A stretch of DNA of 64,000 nucleotides from Vibrio sp. 99-70-13A1 (lineage in GTDB: Bacteria; Pseudomonadota; Gammaproteobacteria; Enterobacterales; Vibrionaceae), in the NCBI RefSeq assembly GCF_013114625.1, contig NZ_VTXD01000021.1, forward strand, positions 62,001 to 126,000, in the 5' to 3' direction. Position numbers and translations under genes: made by a program. The notes beneath the pieces are model-generated. The model made no database searches, was not told the origin of the DNA, and saw only the letters and a list, made by a program, of their open reading frames with translations. This document shows, piece by piece, positions 51,980-63,481 of the stretch (position 1 is its first letter; every line of letters begins with the position of its first letter).

Positions 51980-52864
51980 TTATTTTTTACCTAAACAATC
52001 AGTATAACTTTGAGTAAGTTGTTGAAGAAAATCAAAATAGCTACCCAATTTAACATCAATTGTAGAGCCAATTGGATCAAGTTCACCTTTAGTCGCTTGG
52101 CTTCCTCGTGTTACTGATTCAATAACGGCAGGGGTAAATTGAGGTTCAGAAAAGACACATTGCACCTTATCTCGCTTCAGTGTATTTCTGATTGTTATAA
52201 GAGTTTTTGCACCTGGTTTTCTTTCTGGGCTAACCGTAAAGTAACCTAAGTTATTTAAACCAAAGTCTTCTTCGAAGTAACCGTATGCATCATGAAACAC
52301 ATAGTAGCCAGTGTCTTTTACAGGCTCCAGTTGCTCTATTATCGAACCTTTGGTTTCATCTAACTGCTTCATAAATTGAACCAAGTTATCTTTATATAGA
52401 GCTGTATTTTTTGGATCAAGTTTAACTAATTCACCAGAAATATATTGAGCTGCTACTTTTACCTGTTCGATACCTAACCAGAAATGAGGGTCATGGTTTC
52501 CATGATCATGCCCTTCATGAGCATCATGATCTTCACTTCCAAATTCTCTTAAATTTAAGTTAGGAATTTGACTGATAGTAAGCACGTTGCTCCTACCCTC
52601 AAGTACTTTAACAAAAGACGTTTCTAAATCACGACCAAACCAAATAACCATATCAGCTTGTTGGATTTTTTTTACATCAGAAGGCTTCAAAGCATAATCA
52701 TGCGGAGATGCATTACTATTCATTAAAACGTCAGGCTCACTAACCCCCTGCGTTAGTTCTACTACGATCATTTGAATCGGCTTAAAACTAGTCAATATGG
52801 TACTAGCATTCGCTACTGTGGGGAGTAGAAGTGAAGTAACTAAGAATATGATTGAACGAAACAT
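51980..52864 (-). CDS. znuA: zinc ABC transporter substrate-binding protein ZnuA
   Basis: A 294-residue periplasmic Zn2+-binding protein. Signal peptide MFRSIIFLVTSLLLPTVANA. Metal ligands expected at the histidines in NASPHDYALKPSDV (near 55), DPHFWLGIEQ (near 129) and VFHDAYGYFEEDFG (near 195). A His/Asp-rich flexible loop DHDAHEGHDHGNHDPH precedes the second ligand. It is divergent from znuC across 83 bases containing a Zur-box-like palindrome. Confidence 0.96.
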   Translation of the reverse strand: MFRSIIFLVTSLLLPTVANASTILTSFKPIQMIVVELTQGVSEPDVLMNSNASPHDYALKPSDVKKIQQADMVIWFGRDLETSFVKVLEGRSNVLTISQIPNLNLREFGSEDHDAHEGHDHGNHDPHFWLGIEQVKVAAQYISGELVKLDPKNTALYKDNLVQFMKQLDETKGSIIEQLEPVKDTGYYVFHDAYGYFEEDFGLNNLGYFTVSPERKPGAKTLITIRNTLKRDKVQCVFSEPQFTPAVIESVTRGSQATKGELDPIGSTIDVKLGSYFDFLQQLTQSYTDCLGKK

Positions 52865-52901
52865 GGTGCCTCTATAATAGAAAAGTAGCGTAGGTAAGCT
52901 T

Positions 52902-52924
52902 CAAATGTTACATTATAACATTAG
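52902..52924. promoter_or_regulatory. Zur-box-like palindrome between znuA and znuC
   Basis: The core AAATGTTACATTATAACATT matches the Zur consensus (GAAATGTTATA-N-TATAACATTTC) with one clear mismatch in the left arm. It lies 24 bases from znuC and 38 from znuA, so one dimer site can repress both divergent promoters. Confidence 0.8.
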
Positions 52925-52947
52925 TTAATTGCAAATGAGTTCTATTC

Positions 52948-53730
52948 ATGGATACCTTAATCCAATTAGATGCGGTAAGTGTGGAATTTGACGGCCGTAA
53001 AGTGCTGGACAATATCTCCCTAGATATCCAGCGAGGGCGTATCACAACTTTAATTGGTCCCAATGGTGCTGGTAAATCTACCTTAGTAAAAGTACTACTC
53101 GGTCTTCAAAATAAATACCAAGGCAAGATGAGCCGTAAGAATAAGCTTAGAATTGGATATGTTCCTCAAAAGCTGAAACTTAACGATTCGCTACCGTTAA
53201 ATGTAGAACGCTTTTTAAAATTAACCGGAAAATACAGCCCTCAAGAAATTCTTGAAGCCTTGAGACTGGTTGGCGCTGAGCATCTGCTTAAAAACAATAT
53301 GCACCAGCTATCAGGAGGTGAGAACCAACGGGTACTGATTGCTAAAGCATTACTAAAAAGACCTGACCTACTAGTGCTTGATGAACCGGCTCAAGGTGTC
53401 GATGTACAAGGGCAAATTGATTTATATGATCTCATTGATACTCTTCGTCATAGATTTGGGTGTGGAGTATTCATGGTTTCCCACGATTTACATTTAGTCA
53501 TGGCTAAAACCGATGATGTGATTTGCTTACACCACCATATTTGTTGTTCAGGCGCACCTGCAGATATCAAACAGCACCCTTCATATATCGCTTTGTTTGG
53601 TACCGCTGTTCAAGAGAGCTTGGCTTTCTACCACCACCAACATGAACACCATCACCACGACTTGGCAGGTCAACCTGTATCTGGAGATGTGCACGACTGC
53701 TCTAACCACAAACACGGACACCATCAATAA
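52948..53730 (+). CDS. znuC: zinc ABC transporter ATP-binding protein ZnuC
   Basis: A 260-residue ATPase. Walker [10 protein letters not shown] is near residues 37-45, signature [20 protein letters not shown], Walker [13 protein letters not shown], switch His in MVSHDLHLV. The C-terminal 35 residues are unusually His-rich ([10 protein letters not shown] then HKHGHHQ), possibly a zinc-binding regulatory tail. The stop overlaps the znuB start by one base. Confidence 0.96.
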   Translation: MDTLIQLDAVSVEFDGRKVLDNISLDIQRGRITTLIGPNGAGKSTLVKVLLGLQNKYQGKMSRKNKLRIGYVPQKLKLNDSLPLNVERFLKLTGKYSPQEILEALRLVGAEHLLKNNMHQLSGGENQRVLIAKALLKRPDLLVLDEPAQGVDVQGQIDLYDLIDTLRHRFGCGVFMVSHDLHLVMAKTDDVICLHHHICCSGAPADIKQHPSYIALFGTAVQESLAFYHHQHEHHHHDLAGQPVSGDVHDCSNHKHGHHQ

Positions 53731-54515
53731 TGCTTGAGTTTCTTTTACCTTCTATCCTTGCAGGCTTAGGCATCGCTCTTATTGCTGGTCCGCTGGGTTC
53801 GTTCGTAGTGTGGCGTAAAATGGCTTACTTCGGCGACACGCTTGCTCACGCATCCTTAATGGGTCTCGCCCTTGGTTTTTTATTCAATATTAATTTGTAC
53901 TTCGCGCTACTAATTTGCTGCTTAATGCTGGCAGTATTACTCGTAACCTTACAAAAACAAAAGTTGGTCGCGACAGATACCTTACTTGGTATTTTGGCAC
54001 ACAGCGCACTTTCATTAGGTCTTGTTGCTGTTAGCTTCTTAGATAACGTTCGTGTTGACCTAATGAGCTACTTATTTGGCGACTTGCTGGCAGTCTCTCC
54101 AACGGATTTAGTCTTTATCTATACGGGTGCAGCAGTGATTGGTCTGGTGCTTTTCATTTTTTGGCGACCACTATTGTCAACAACTGTTAATGAAGATCTA
54201 GCCGCTGTCGATGGTATCAATATTGATTTAATGCGTCTGATTCTAATGCTGCTTGTAGGTATTGTGATCGCTGTTGGTATGAAGTTTGTTGGTGCGTTGA
54301 TCATGACATCACTGCTGATCATTCCTGCAGCAACGGCAAGGAAGTTCTCAAGCACACCTGAGCAGATGGCATTCCTGGCATCAGTTATCGGCTCTATCGC
54401 AGTGTTTGGTGGGTTAAGCCTGTCTTGGTTCTATGACACTCCTGCGGGTCCTTCCGTGGTTATCAGCGCTGCTGCAATGTTTATTCTGTCGCAATTGGCT
54501 AAAAGCCGCGCTTAG
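53730..54515 (+). CDS. znuB: zinc ABC transporter permease ZnuB
   Basis: A 261-residue inner-membrane permease of the ABC-3 metal family with about eight helices ([50 protein letters not shown]). It pairs with ZnuC. It overlaps znuC by one base and is followed by a bidirectional terminator shared with sucD. Confidence 0.96.
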   Translation: MLEFLLPSILAGLGIALIAGPLGSFVVWRKMAYFGDTLAHASLMGLALGFLFNINLYFALLICCLMLAVLLVTLQKQKLVATDTLLGILAHSALSLGLVAVSFLDNVRVDLMSYLFGDLLAVSPTDLVFIYTGAAVIGLVLFIFWRPLLSTTVNEDLAAVDGINIDLMRLILMLLVGIVIAVGMKFVGALIMTSLLIIPAATARKFSSTPEQMAFLASVIGSIAVFGGLSLSWFYDTPAGPSVVISAAAMFILSQLAKSRA

Positions 54516-54541
54516 CAATTCGAACTCGTTTCTTGGAAACA

Positions 54542-54576
54542 TAAAAAAGGCTTGGTCAATAACCAAGCCTTTTTAA
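54542..54576. terminator. bidirectional terminator between znuB and sucD
   Basis: Perfect stem AAAGGCTTGGT/ACCAAGCCTTT with CAATA loop, flanked by A and T runs. Confidence 0.9.
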
Positions 54577-54619
54577 ATCGTTCAATTCACTTCTATCTTA
54601 CTTGATAAAAGCCAGCTGA

Positions 54620-55492
54620 TTACCAACCGGTGATTTCACGTAGACCTTTGCCGATGTCAGCAAGAGACTTAACAGTCTTAACGCCTGCTGCTTCTAACGC
54701 TGCGAATTTATCTTCAGCAGTACCTTTACCGCCAGAGATAATTGCGCCAGCGTGACCCATACGTTTACCCGGAGGAGCAGTAACACCCGCAATGTAAGAA
54801 ACAACTGGCTTAGTTACGTTCGCTTTAATGAACTCCGCAGCTTCTTCTTCCGCAGTACCACCGATTTCACCAATCATTACGATTGCTTCAGTTTCTGGAT
54901 CTTCTTGGAAAAGTTTTAGGATATCAATGAAGTTTGAACCAGGAATAGGGTCACCACCGATACCAACACATGTAGACTGACCAAAGCCTTCATCTGTTGT
55001 TTGCTTAACTGCTTCATACGTCAGAGTACCTGAACGAGATACGATGCCGACTTTACCCTTCTTGTGGATATGGCCAGGCATAATACCAATCTTACACTCA
55101 TCAGGAGTGATAAGACCTGGGCAGTTAGGACCGATCATGCGAACGCCAGTTTCTTCTAACTTCACTTTAACATCGATCATATCCGTTGTAGGGATACCTT
55201 CTGTAATCGTTACAATCAGCTCGATACCTGCGTCAATCGCTTCTAGGATTGCATCTTTACAGAACGGAGCTGGTACGTAGATAACTGTTGCTGTTGCGCC
55301 AGTTACTTCAACCGCTTCACGTACTGTGTTAAATACAGGAAGACCTAGGTGAGTTTGACCGCCTTTACCAGGTGATACACCACCGACCATTTGCGTACCG
55401 TATGCGATAGCTTGCTCAGAGTGGAATGTACCTTGACCGCCAGTGAAACCCTGACAGATTACTTTAGTGTCTTTGTTAATTAATACAGACAT
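54620..55492 (-). CDS. sucD: succinyl-CoA ligase (ADP-forming) subunit alpha
   Basis: A 290-residue TCA enzyme subunit. CoA-binding N-terminal domain ([20 protein letters not shown]) and active-site phospho-His in [20 protein letters not shown] near residue 246. Overlaps the sucC stop by one base, so translationally coupled. Last gene of the TCA block. Confidence 0.98.
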   Translation of the reverse strand: MSVLINKDTKVICQGFTGGQGTFHSEQAIAYGTQMVGGVSPGKGGQTHLGLPVFNTVREAVEVTGATATVIYVPAPFCKDAILEAIDAGIELIVTITEGIPTTDMIDVKVKLEETGVRMIGPNCPGLITPDECKIGIMPGHIHKKGKVGIVSRSGTLTYEAVKQTTDEGFGQSTCVGIGGDPIPGSNFIDILKLFQEDPETEAIVMIGEIGGTAEEEAAEFIKANVTKPVVSYIAGVTAPPGKRMGHAGAIISGGKGTAEDKFAALEAAGVKTVKSLADIGKGLREITGW

Positions 55493-56658
55493 TATTTAGC
55501 CTCCGCAGCAGCAACAACTTTCTGAGCAGCATCTGTTAGTGATTCAGCTGCAATGATATCAACGTCAGAATTAGCAAGTACTTCGCGACCTAGATCTGCG
55601 TTTGTACCTTCAAGACGAACAACAACAGGAACTGTTACGCCTACTTCTTTAACCGCACCGATAATACCTTCAGCAATCATGTCACAACGAACGATACCAC
55701 CAAAGATGTTAACGAGTACTGCTTTAACATTGTCATCAGAAAGGATGATCTTGAATGCTTCAGCTACACGCTCTTTAGTCGCGCCGCCGCCTACATCAAG
55801 GAAGTTTGCTGGCTTGCCGCCGTGAAGGTTTACGATATCCATCGTACCCATTGCAAGACCTGCACCGTTAACCATACAGCCAACGTTGCCATCTAGTGCT
55901 ACGTAGTTCAGTTCCCACTGCGCAGCGTGAGCTTCGCGCTCGTCTTCTTGTGAAGGATCGTGCATTTCACGAAGCTTTGGCTGACGGTACATTGCGTTTG
56001 AGTCAATGTTGATTTTGCCATCAAGACAAAGAAGGTTACCTTCGTCAGTAATTACAAGCGGGTTAATTTCTAGTAGAGCTAGGTCGTACTGAGAGAACAT
56101 TTCACCAAGACCCATAAAGATCTTTACGAACTGTTTAATTTGATCGCCAGCTAGGCCAAGTTTGAACGCAAGTTCACGACCTTGGTAAGCTTGAGGACCG
56201 ACTAGAGGATCGATCGCTGATTGATGAATCAACTCAGGTGTTTCTTCAGCAATTTTCTCAATGTCCACACCGCCTTCAGTCGACGCCATGAATACAATTT
56301 TACGAGTAGCACGGTCAACAACAGCACCTAGGTAAAGTTCATTAGCAATGTTTGATGCTTCTTCAACTAGGATCTTTGTTACAGGTTGACCATTCGCGTC
56401 TGTTTGGTAAGTCACTAGGTTTTTACCTAGCCACTTTTGTGCAAACTCTTTAACGCCTTCTTTAGTATCATGCAGTTCAACACCGCCCGCTTTACCGCGA
56501 CCACCTGCGTGAACCTGACACTTTACGACTTTCTTAGCTGTGCTGATTCGACCCGCGGCTTCAAATGCTTCTTGAGCTGTATCACATGCGAAGCCTTCTG
56601 GTACAGGCAAACCGAATTCTGCAAATAGCTGCTTTGCTTGATATTCATGCAAATTCAT
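55492..56658 (-). CDS. sucC: succinyl-CoA ligase (ADP-forming) subunit beta
   Basis: A 388-residue ATP-grasp subunit. It begins [23 protein letters not shown]-grasp [15 protein letters not shown] follows, and the C-terminal flavodoxin-like domain contains [13 protein letters not shown]. It is separated from sucB by 185 bases that include a terminator-like hairpin, so part of its expression may come from its own promoter. Confidence 0.98.
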   Translation of the reverse strand: MNLHEYQAKQLFAEFGLPVPEGFACDTAQEAFEAAGRISTAKKVVKCQVHAGGRGKAGGVELHDTKEGVKEFAQKWLGKNLVTYQTDANGQPVTKILVEEASNIANELYLGAVVDRATRKIVFMASTEGGVDIEKIAEETPELIHQSAIDPLVGPQAYQGRELAFKLGLAGDQIKQFVKIFMGLGEMFSQYDLALLEINPLVITDEGNLLCLDGKINIDSNAMYRQPKLREMHDPSQEDEREAHAAQWELNYVALDGNVGCMVNGAGLAMGTMDIVNLHGGKPANFLDVGGGATKERVAEAFKIILSDDNVKAVLVNIFGGIVRCDMIAEGIIGAVKEVGVTVPVVVRLEGTNADLGREVLANSDVDIIAAESLTDAAQKVVAAAEAK

Positions 56659-56798
56659 TTTGTTATTCCATTTGTTTATCCCTGAAGGGATTTATTATTT
56701 CCATCAGACATCAGCTTAACTGCGTCTATTTCGTAGGGTGCTTCTAAAATGCTTATCAAAATTTGATCAGCAATAAACTAGGAGTGAGCTTCCCAATT

Positions 56799-56832
56799 TA
56801 TAAAAATGAGAAGCTACAAGGCAGCTTCTCAT
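56799..56832 (-). terminator. terminator-like hairpin between sucB and sucC
   Basis: Minus-strand stem GAGAAGCT/AGCTTCTC with a seven-base loop followed by ATTTTTAT, 12 bases past the sucB stop. It would end or attenuate transcripts entering sucCD from sucAB. Confidence 0.78.
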
Positions 56833-56843
56833 TCAGTATTACT

Positions 56844-58049
56844 TTATACGTCTAGTAGTAATCGAGCTGGATCTTCTAGAAGTTCTTTAATCGTTACCAA
56901 GAAACCAACTGACTCTCGACCATCAATCAAACGGTGGTCGTAAGAAAGTGCAAGGTACATCATTGGTAGAATTTCAACTTGACCATTCACTGCCATTGGA
57001 CGCTCTTGGATTTTGTGCATACCAAGAATTGCCGCTTGTGGCGGGTTAATGATTGGTGTTGACATCAATGAACCGAAAACACCACCATTAGTGATAGTAA
57101 AGTTACCACCAATAAGCTCATCAACTGTTAACTTACCGTCGCGACCTTTGATTGCTAGCTCTTTAATGCCTTTCTCGATATCAGCAAAGCCAAGCGTGTC
57201 ACAATCTTTCAGTACTGGAGTTACTAGACCACGAGGTGTAGAAACAGCCATGCTGATGTCGAAGTAGTTATGGTAAACAATGTCAGTTCCATCAATAGAA
57301 GCATTAACTTCTGGGAAACGTTTTAGAGCTTCAGTTACTGCTTTCACGTAGAAAGACATAAAGCCTAAACGAGTACCGTGGCGCTCTTCAAACTGGTCTT
57401 TGTACTGCTTACGAAGATCCATGATTGGCTTCATGTTTACTTCGTTAAACGTTGTCAGCATAGCTGTGCTATTTTTCGCTTCAAGTAGACGATTCGCTAC
57501 TGTTTTACGAAGACGAGTCATTGGTACACGTTTTTGGCTACGTGCTGTAGCTGGCGCTTGAATTGGCTCTTCTTTTGCTGCTGGTGCAGATTTTGCCGCA
57601 GCTAAGTGAGCATCAATATCTTCACGGGTAATACGACCGCCAACACCAGTACCTTTAACCTGTGAAGCTTCAAGGTTATGTTCACCTAGAAGACGACGTA
57701 CCGCTGGGCTAAGCGCATCGTTGCTTTCTTCAGTCAATGCCGCTTTGTGGCGTTTATCAGGAGATGACTCAGTTTCTTCAGTTGTATCTTTAGTCGGCTC
57801 ACCTGCAACAGCGCCAGGCTTAATTTTAGCAATCAGCTGCTTGGAAAGAACCGTTGCGCCTTCTTCTTCAATAATAGCTTCTAGAACACCAGCTTCAGGC
57901 GCTGGTACTTCTAGAACTACTTTATCTGTTTCGATATCTACAATGACTTCGTCACGAGCTACGGCTTCACCCGGTTTTTTATGCCAAGTTGCAACTGTCG
58001 CGTCAGCCACTGATTCAGGTAAATCTGGAACCAGAATTTCAATTGTCAT
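56844..58049 (-). CDS. sucB: 2-oxoglutarate dehydrogenase E2, dihydrolipoyl succinyltransferase
   Basis: A 401-residue core of the OGDH complex. One N-terminal lipoyl domain (lipoyl Lys in [16 protein letters not shown], near residue 43), a peripheral-subunit-binding domain ([20 protein letters not shown]), and the catalytic acyltransferase domain ending in [15 protein letters not shown] with the active His. 21 bases downstream of sucA. Confidence 0.97.
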   Translation of the reverse strand: MTIEILVPDLPESVADATVATWHKKPGEAVARDEVIVDIETDKVVLEVPAPEAGVLEAIIEEEGATVLSKQLIAKIKPGAVAGEPTKDTTEETESSPDKRHKAALTEESNDALSPAVRRLLGEHNLEASQVKGTGVGGRITREDIDAHLAAAKSAPAAKEEPIQAPATARSQKRVPMTRLRKTVANRLLEAKNSTAMLTTFNEVNMKPIMDLRKQYKDQFEERHGTRLGFMSFYVKAVTEALKRFPEVNASIDGTDIVYHNYFDISMAVSTPRGLVTPVLKDCDTLGFADIEKGIKELAIKGRDGKLTVDELIGGNFTITNGGVFGSLMSTPIINPPQAAILGMHKIQERPMAVNGQVEILPMMYLALSYDHRLIDGRESVGFLVTIKELLEDPARLLLDV

Positions 58050-58070
58050 ATCTGTATCTTCCTTTTACTT

Positions 58071-60890
58071 CTAGTTCTTAAGTAGGGTCAGAGCGTCTTC
58101 AATTAACGCTTTCTGTTGTTTCAAGTGTACTGACATATAGCCAACAGCTGGCGATGCTGATGCAGCACGACCTGCATACTTAAGATCAGCACCGGCTGGG
58201 ATAGCAGCACGGAAGTTATGTTGGCTAGAGTACCAAGCACCTTGGTTCTGAGGCTCTTCTTGACACCAAACGTAATCTTCTACATTTGTATATTGTGCAA
58301 TTGCCGCTTCAACATCTTCTGTTGGGAACGGGTAAATTTGCTCAATACGTACAATGGCCACATCATCTTGCTCATTCTTACGACGTTGCTCTAGTAGGTC
58401 AAAATAAACCTTACCAGAACAGAACACTACGCGTTTCACATTCTCAGGAGCTAGGTCATCAACTTCAGCAATTGCTGGTTGGAAAGTGCCTTGCGCAAGA
58501 TCTTCAAGTGAAGACGTACATAGTGGGTGACGCAGTAGAGATTTAGGAGACATCACAATCAATGGACGACGCATCGGTCTTACAACCTGACGACGAATCA
58601 TGTGATATACCTGAGCAGGTGTAGACGGAACAACAACTTGCATGTTCTGTTCAGCACATAACTGCAAGTAACGCTCTAGTCGAGCTGAAGAGTGCTCCGG
58701 ACCTTGACCTTCGTAACCATGAGGAAGCAGCATAGTTAGACCACATAAACGTGCCCACTTCTGCTCACCAGATGAAATAAACTGATCAATAACAACCTGA
58801 GCGCCGTTCGCAAAATCACCAAACTGAGCTTCCCAGAGGGTTAATCCACCTGGTTCAGCGGTTGCATAGCCGTATTCGAATGCTAATACCGCTTCTTCAG
58901 ATAATACAGAGTCAAACACTTGGAATGGACCTTGTTTATCATGAATATTCGCCAGTGGAACATACGTGCTTGCATCGGTTTGGTTATGCAGAACAGAGTG
59001 ACGGTGGAAGAACGTACCACGGCCTGAATCTTGGCCCGAAATACGGATACGCTTACCATCATCAACCAATGTTGCATACGCTAATGTTTCAGCCATACCC
59101 CAGTCGATCTGCTTTTCACCATTGATCATTGCAGTTCGGTCGTTATAAAGCTTGTTAACACGGCTTTGCAGTTTATGGCTATCTGGGTATTGGCATAACT
59201 TAGTACCCAGCTCTTTCAGACGATCAATTGCAACTTCGTTATCCCATTCGATATTCCAGTCGTGTCCTAGGTAAGGAGACCAGTCAACAGAATGAAGAGC
59301 CATTGGGCGCCACTCTTTTACAACCACTTCACCATGGTCAAGAGCATCACGGTACTCATTAACTAATTGGGTTGCCGTTTCAATATCAAACTCACCGCGA
59401 TCAATTAACACATCAGCATAAAGCTTACGAGGCGTCGGGTGTTTTTTGATTTTTTGGTACATAAGAGGCTGAGTTGCATTCGGCTCATCAGCTTCATTGT
59501 GACCATGACGACGGTAACAAACTAGATCAATAACTACGTCACGTTTGAATGTATTACGGTAATCCAGTGCAATACGAGCAACAAAAGCAACTGCTTCTGG
59601 ATCATCCGCATTTACGTGGAAAATTGGAGCCTGTACCATCTTCGCGATATCAGTACAGTACATAGTAGAGCGTGTATCACGAGGATTAGAAGTAGTGAAA
59701 CCTACTTGGTTATTCACGACGATACGAACAGTACCACCAACACAGAAACCACGAGCTTGAGACATGTTAAACGTCTCTTGAACAACACCTTGCCCAGCAA
59801 TTGCGGAATCACCGTGAATAGTTATAGGAAGTACGCTACTGCCGTCTTTATCATCAAGGCGATCTTGACGAGCACGGACTGAGCCGATAACTACAGGGTT
59901 TACGATTTCTAAGTGAGACGGGTTAAATGCAAGCGCTAAGTGAACATTGCCACCTGGTGTCGCAAAGTCAGCAGAGAAGCCTTGGTGATATTTAACATCA
60001 CCCGTACCCCATGTGTCATCATGCTTCTTGCCAGCAAACTCATCAAATAAATCTTGTGGCTTTTTACCAAGCACGTTAACAAGCATGTTCAAACGACCAC
60101 GGTGAGCCATTCCGACCACAACTTCACGCATACCTTGCCCACCAGCATGACGAATAATTTCTTTCGTCATTGGAACAAGCGCATCACCACCTTCAAGAGA
60201 GAAACGTTTTGCACCTGGGAACTTAGCACCCAAATAACGTTCAAGCCCTTCAGCAGCAGTTAGCTCTTCAAGGAATGCTTGTTTTTCTTCATGGTTGAAT
60301 GATGGTTGACCAGAAACAGATTCCAAACGCTGTTGAATCCAACGCTTTTGCTCTGTGTTAGTCATGTGCATGTATTCTGCACCGATTGAACCACAATACG
60401 TTTGCTTCAGGGCTTTATATAAGTCCTTTAGCACCATTGTCTCTTGCCCAATAGCAAAAGAACCAACGTTAAACGTTTCATTGAAGTCATCTTCGGTTAG
60501 GTTGTGGAATGCAGGGTCCAGTTCAGCAACTGTTCCTCGTTCCCATAAACCTAGCGGATCTAGATTTGCAGCTTGATGCCCTCGGAATCGATAAGCATTG
60601 ATTAGTTGCAGTACTTTTACTTGTTTCGCATCGACATCAGGATCACTAACTTGGACGTTGTAATGCTTTGTTTCTTGAGCGAGTCGTCGGAAGTATTCGC
60701 GAACACGTGAATGCGGTTGTTCAACCACTTCAGAAGCTTGCACAGGCAAGTCTTCAAATACACGTTTCCACTCATCACTTACCAAGTCTGGGTCACTTAG
60801 ATACAGTTCGTAGATTTCTTCTACATAAGTTGCATTGGCGCCAGCCAAGTGTGAAGACTCGAGCCATGCCTTCATCACGCCGTTGTGCAT
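58071..60890 (-). CDS. sucA: 2-oxoglutarate dehydrogenase E1
   Basis: A 939-residue thiamine-diphosphate enzyme that decarboxylates 2-oxoglutarate. Motifs: GMAHRGRLNMLVNVLGK near residue 260, CYRRHGHNEADEP, and the TPP/transketolase C-terminal region (QGPEHSSARLERYLQLCAEQ). N-terminal E2-binding segment (SSHLAGANATYVEEIYELYL) is present. Followed by sucB. Confidence 0.98.
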   Translation of the reverse strand: MHNGVMKAWLESSHLAGANATYVEEIYELYLSDPDLVSDEWKRVFEDLPVQASEVVEQPHSRVREYFRRLAQETKHYNVQVSDPDVDAKQVKVLQLINAYRFRGHQAANLDPLGLWERGTVAELDPAFHNLTEDDFNETFNVGSFAIGQETMVLKDLYKALKQTYCGSIGAEYMHMTNTEQKRWIQQRLESVSGQPSFNHEEKQAFLEELTAAEGLERYLGAKFPGAKRFSLEGGDALVPMTKEIIRHAGGQGMREVVVGMAHRGRLNMLVNVLGKKPQDLFDEFAGKKHDDTWGTGDVKYHQGFSADFATPGGNVHLALAFNPSHLEIVNPVVIGSVRARQDRLDDKDGSSVLPITIHGDSAIAGQGVVQETFNMSQARGFCVGGTVRIVVNNQVGFTTSNPRDTRSTMYCTDIAKMVQAPIFHVNADDPEAVAFVARIALDYRNTFKRDVVIDLVCYRRHGHNEADEPNATQPLMYQKIKKHPTPRKLYADVLIDRGEFDIETATQLVNEYRDALDHGEVVVKEWRPMALHSVDWSPYLGHDWNIEWDNEVAIDRLKELGTKLCQYPDSHKLQSRVNKLYNDRTAMINGEKQIDWGMAETLAYATLVDDGKRIRISGQDSGRGTFFHRHSVLHNQTDASTYVPLANIHDKQGPFQVFDSVLSEEAVLAFEYGYATAEPGGLTLWEAQFGDFANGAQVVIDQFISSGEQKWARLCGLTMLLPHGYEGQGPEHSSARLERYLQLCAEQNMQVVVPSTPAQVYHMIRRQVVRPMRRPLIVMSPKSLLRHPLCTSSLEDLAQGTFQPAIAEVDDLAPENVKRVVFCSGKVYFDLLEQRRKNEQDDVAIVRIEQIYPFPTEDVEAAIAQYTNVEDYVWCQEEPQNQGAWYSSQHNFRAAIPAGADLKYAGRAASASPAVGYMSVHLKQQKALIEDALTLLKN

Positions 60891-60942
60891 AATTTCCCTT
60901 AACCTGTAGTTTCACATTTGCATCGGTCAATGCCGAGCTATT

Positions 60943-60979
60943 AAAAGGCCGCCCCAAGACTTCAAGGGCGGCAATTTTT
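60943..60979. terminator. hairpin between sdhB and sucA
   Basis: GC-rich stem GCCGCCC/GGGCGGC with an 11-base loop, with CTTTTAATAG after it on the minus strand and AATTTTTG after it on the plus strand. It may partially separate sdhCDAB from sucAB. Confidence 0.65.
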
Positions 60980-60985
60980 GTTATT

Positions 60986-61699
60986 TTAAACCGAACGATT
61001 TACAAGCATGGATTTAATATGACCAATTGCTTTCGTTGGATTTAGTCCCTTAGGACAAACACTTACACAGTTCATGATGCCATGGCAACGAAAAACGCTA
61101 AATGCATCATCAAGATCTGACAGACGTTCATCTGTTGCTGTATCGCGGCTATCTATTAACCAACGGTAAGCAGCAAGTAGACCTGCAGGGCCTATAAACT
61201 TATCAGGGTTCCACCAGAACGATGGGCATGATGTTGTACAACATGCACACATAATACATTCATACAAACCATCTAAATGCGCACGCTCATCGGGGCTTTG
61301 TAAGTTTTCACGAGCCGGAGGTACATTGCCTTCAGTTACTAAGAAAGGTTTCACTTTTTCATAGTTATCGTAGAACTGTGTCATGTCTACAATTAAGTCA
61401 CGAACAACCGGTAACCCTGGCAGCGGACGGATGACAATTTTATCTTGCCCCATAAGCGCTGATAGCGAAGTAATACACGCTAAGCCATTCTTACCATTCA
61501 TGTTAAGACCGTCAGAACCACAAACACCTTCACGGCAAGAGCGTCTAAATGCAATCGATGGATCTTGCTCTTTCAGAAGAATTAACGCATCCAAAAGCAT
61601 CATGTCAGAACCTTCTTCTACTTCAAGGATGTAATCCTTCATGTACGGTTTCTGATCAACATCTGGGTTGTAGCGGTATAAAGAGAAATTCAGTTTCAT
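60986..61699 (-). CDS. sdhB: succinate dehydrogenase iron-sulphur subunit
   Basis: A 237-residue subunit of complex II. [2Fe-2S] ligands in SCREGVCGSDGLNMNGKNGL (near residue 55); [4Fe-4S]/[3Fe-4S] ligands in CIMCACCTTSCPSFWWNPDK (near 149) and CHGIMNCVSVCPKGLNP. 15 bases downstream of sdhA. Confidence 0.98.
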   Translation of the reverse strand: MKLNFSLYRYNPDVDQKPYMKDYILEVEEGSDMMLLDALILLKEQDPSIAFRRSCREGVCGSDGLNMNGKNGLACITSLSALMGQDKIVIRPLPGLPVVRDLIVDMTQFYDNYEKVKPFLVTEGNVPPARENLQSPDERAHLDGLYECIMCACCTTSCPSFWWNPDKFIGPAGLLAAYRWLIDSRDTATDERLSDLDDAFSVFRCHGIMNCVSVCPKGLNPTKAIGHIKSMLVNRSV

Positions 61700-61714
61700 T
61701 TTAATGCCCTCTCC

Positions 61715-63481
61715 TTAGTACGTACGCGCTTTTGGCGGGAATGCTTCACGATGTACAGGTTCCATATTTACACCTCTCTTCGACATTTCTTCAGTCTCCG
61801 GGTTGTAAATTGAGTGGCATAGCCACTGTGCATCATCACGGTCTGGGAAATCAAAACGAGCATGAGCACCACGGCTCTCTGTGCGGAAGTTCGCAGCAAC
61901 AGCGGTAGCAAAAGCAGTTTCCATCAGATTTTCAAGCTCTAAACACTCAATACGCTGCGTGTTAAATTCAGTAGACTTATCTGATAGATGAGCATTTTTC
62001 AGACGCTCACGAATAACTTTAAGTTCTTCTAAGCCTTTCGCCATAGCGTCACCTTCACGGAATACCGAGAAGTTATTCTGCATACATTGCTGTAAATCTT
62101 TACGGATTTGAGCAGGGTCTTCACCACCGGTACTATTTTCCCAACGGTTGTAACGCTCTAATGAACGCTCAATGTCTGCTTCCGTAGCTGGCTTCGCTTC
62201 TTCTTGTTTCTTAAGTGTCTCACCAAGGTGTAGACCTGTTGCACGACCAAATACTACTAAATCAAGCAACGAGTTACCGCCTAAACGGTTTGCACCATGT
62301 ACCGATACAGAGGCGATTTCACCACAAGCGAATAGACCTTGAATTTCAACATCAGTGCCAGCAGGGTCTTGCTTAATAGCTTGACCTGAAACTTGAGTTG
62401 GTACGCCGCCCATCATGTAGTGACAAGTAGGAATTACTGGAATTGGTTCTTTTACTGGATCAACGTGCGCAAAGGTACGAGACAATTCACAAACACCAGG
62501 TAAGCGAGATTCAAGTGTCTCTTTACCAAGGTGATCCAATTTAAGTTTGATATGTGGACCCCAAGGACCATCGCAACCACGACCTTCACGAATCTCGATC
62601 ATCATTGAACGAGCAACAACATCACGACCCGCTAAATCTTTCGCATTAGGAGCATAACGCTCCATGAAACGTTCACCATCTTTGTTAAGCAGGTAACCAC
62701 CTTCACCACGACAGCCTTCTGTTACTAGAACACCTGCGCCAGCGATACCCGTTGGGTGGAACTGCCACATTTCGATATCTTGCATTGGCACGCCAGCACG
62801 AATCGCCATACCAACACCGTCACCAGTGTTAATGTGAGCATTCGTTGTAGAAGCGTAAATACGACCAGCACCACCAGTCGCTAAAATTGTCGCTTTAGCT
62901 TTGAAGTAACATACTTCACCAGTTTCCATGCAAAGTGCAGTTGTACCTAAAATTGCACCATCTTCGTTTTTAACAAGATCAAGTGCATACCATTCAGAGA
63001 AAACCGTAGTTTTATGCTTAATATTTTGCTGGTAAAGAGTATGCAAAAGCGCGTGACCAGTACGGTCAGCAGCAGCGGCAGTACGAGCAGCTTGCTCACC
63101 ACCAAAGTTTTTAGACTGACCACCGAATGGACGTTGGTAAATAGTACCATTGTCAAAACGAGAGAATGGAAGACCCATTTTCTCTAATTCAATTACTGAT
63201 TCAGGACCATTTTTACACATGTATTCGATTGCATCTTGGTCACCAATATAATCAGAACCTTTTACAGTATCGTACATGTGTTGTTCCCAGTGATCCTCAT
63301 GCGCATTACCAAGGGCAACTGTGATGCCACCTTGTGCAGAAACGGTATGAGAACGTGTTGGGAAAACTTTTGAAAGCAATGCACAAGATAGGCCTTGCTC
63401 TGAAATTTGTAGCGCAGCACGCATGCCAGCACCACCAGCGCCAATTACAACGGCATCAAACTCACGAACAGGAATAGTCAC
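61715..63481 (-). CDS. sdhA: succinate dehydrogenase flavoprotein subunit
   Basis: A 588-residue FAD subunit. Dinucleotide fold [17 protein letters not shown] near residues 12-28; covalent FAD His in [14 protein letters not shown] near residue 45; active-site block [20 protein letters not shown]. Length as in E. coli. Abuts sdhD with no spacer. Confidence 0.98.
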   Translation of the reverse strand: MTIPVREFDAVVIGAGGAGMRAALQISEQGLSCALLSKVFPTRSHTVSAQGGITVALGNAHEDHWEQHMYDTVKGSDYIGDQDAIEYMCKNGPESVIELEKMGLPFSRFDNGTIYQRPFGGQSKNFGGEQAARTAAAADRTGHALLHTLYQQNIKHKTTVFSEWYALDLVKNEDGAILGTTALCMETGEVCYFKAKATILATGGAGRIYASTTNAHINTGDGVGMAIRAGVPMQDIEMWQFHPTGIAGAGVLVTEGCRGEGGYLLNKDGERFMERYAPNAKDLAGRDVVARSMMIEIREGRGCDGPWGPHIKLKLDHLGKETLESRLPGVCELSRTFAHVDPVKEPIPVIPTCHYMMGGVPTQVSGQAIKQDPAGTDVEIQGLFACGEIASVSVHGANRLGGNSLLDLVVFGRATGLHLGETLKKQEEAKPATEADIERSLERYNRWENSTGGEDPAQIRKDLQQCMQNNFSVFREGDAMAKGLEELKVIRERLKNAHLSDKSTEFNTQRIECLELENLMETAFATAVAANFRTESRGAHARFDFPDRDDAQWLCHSIYNPETEEMSKRGVNMEPVHREAFPPKARTY

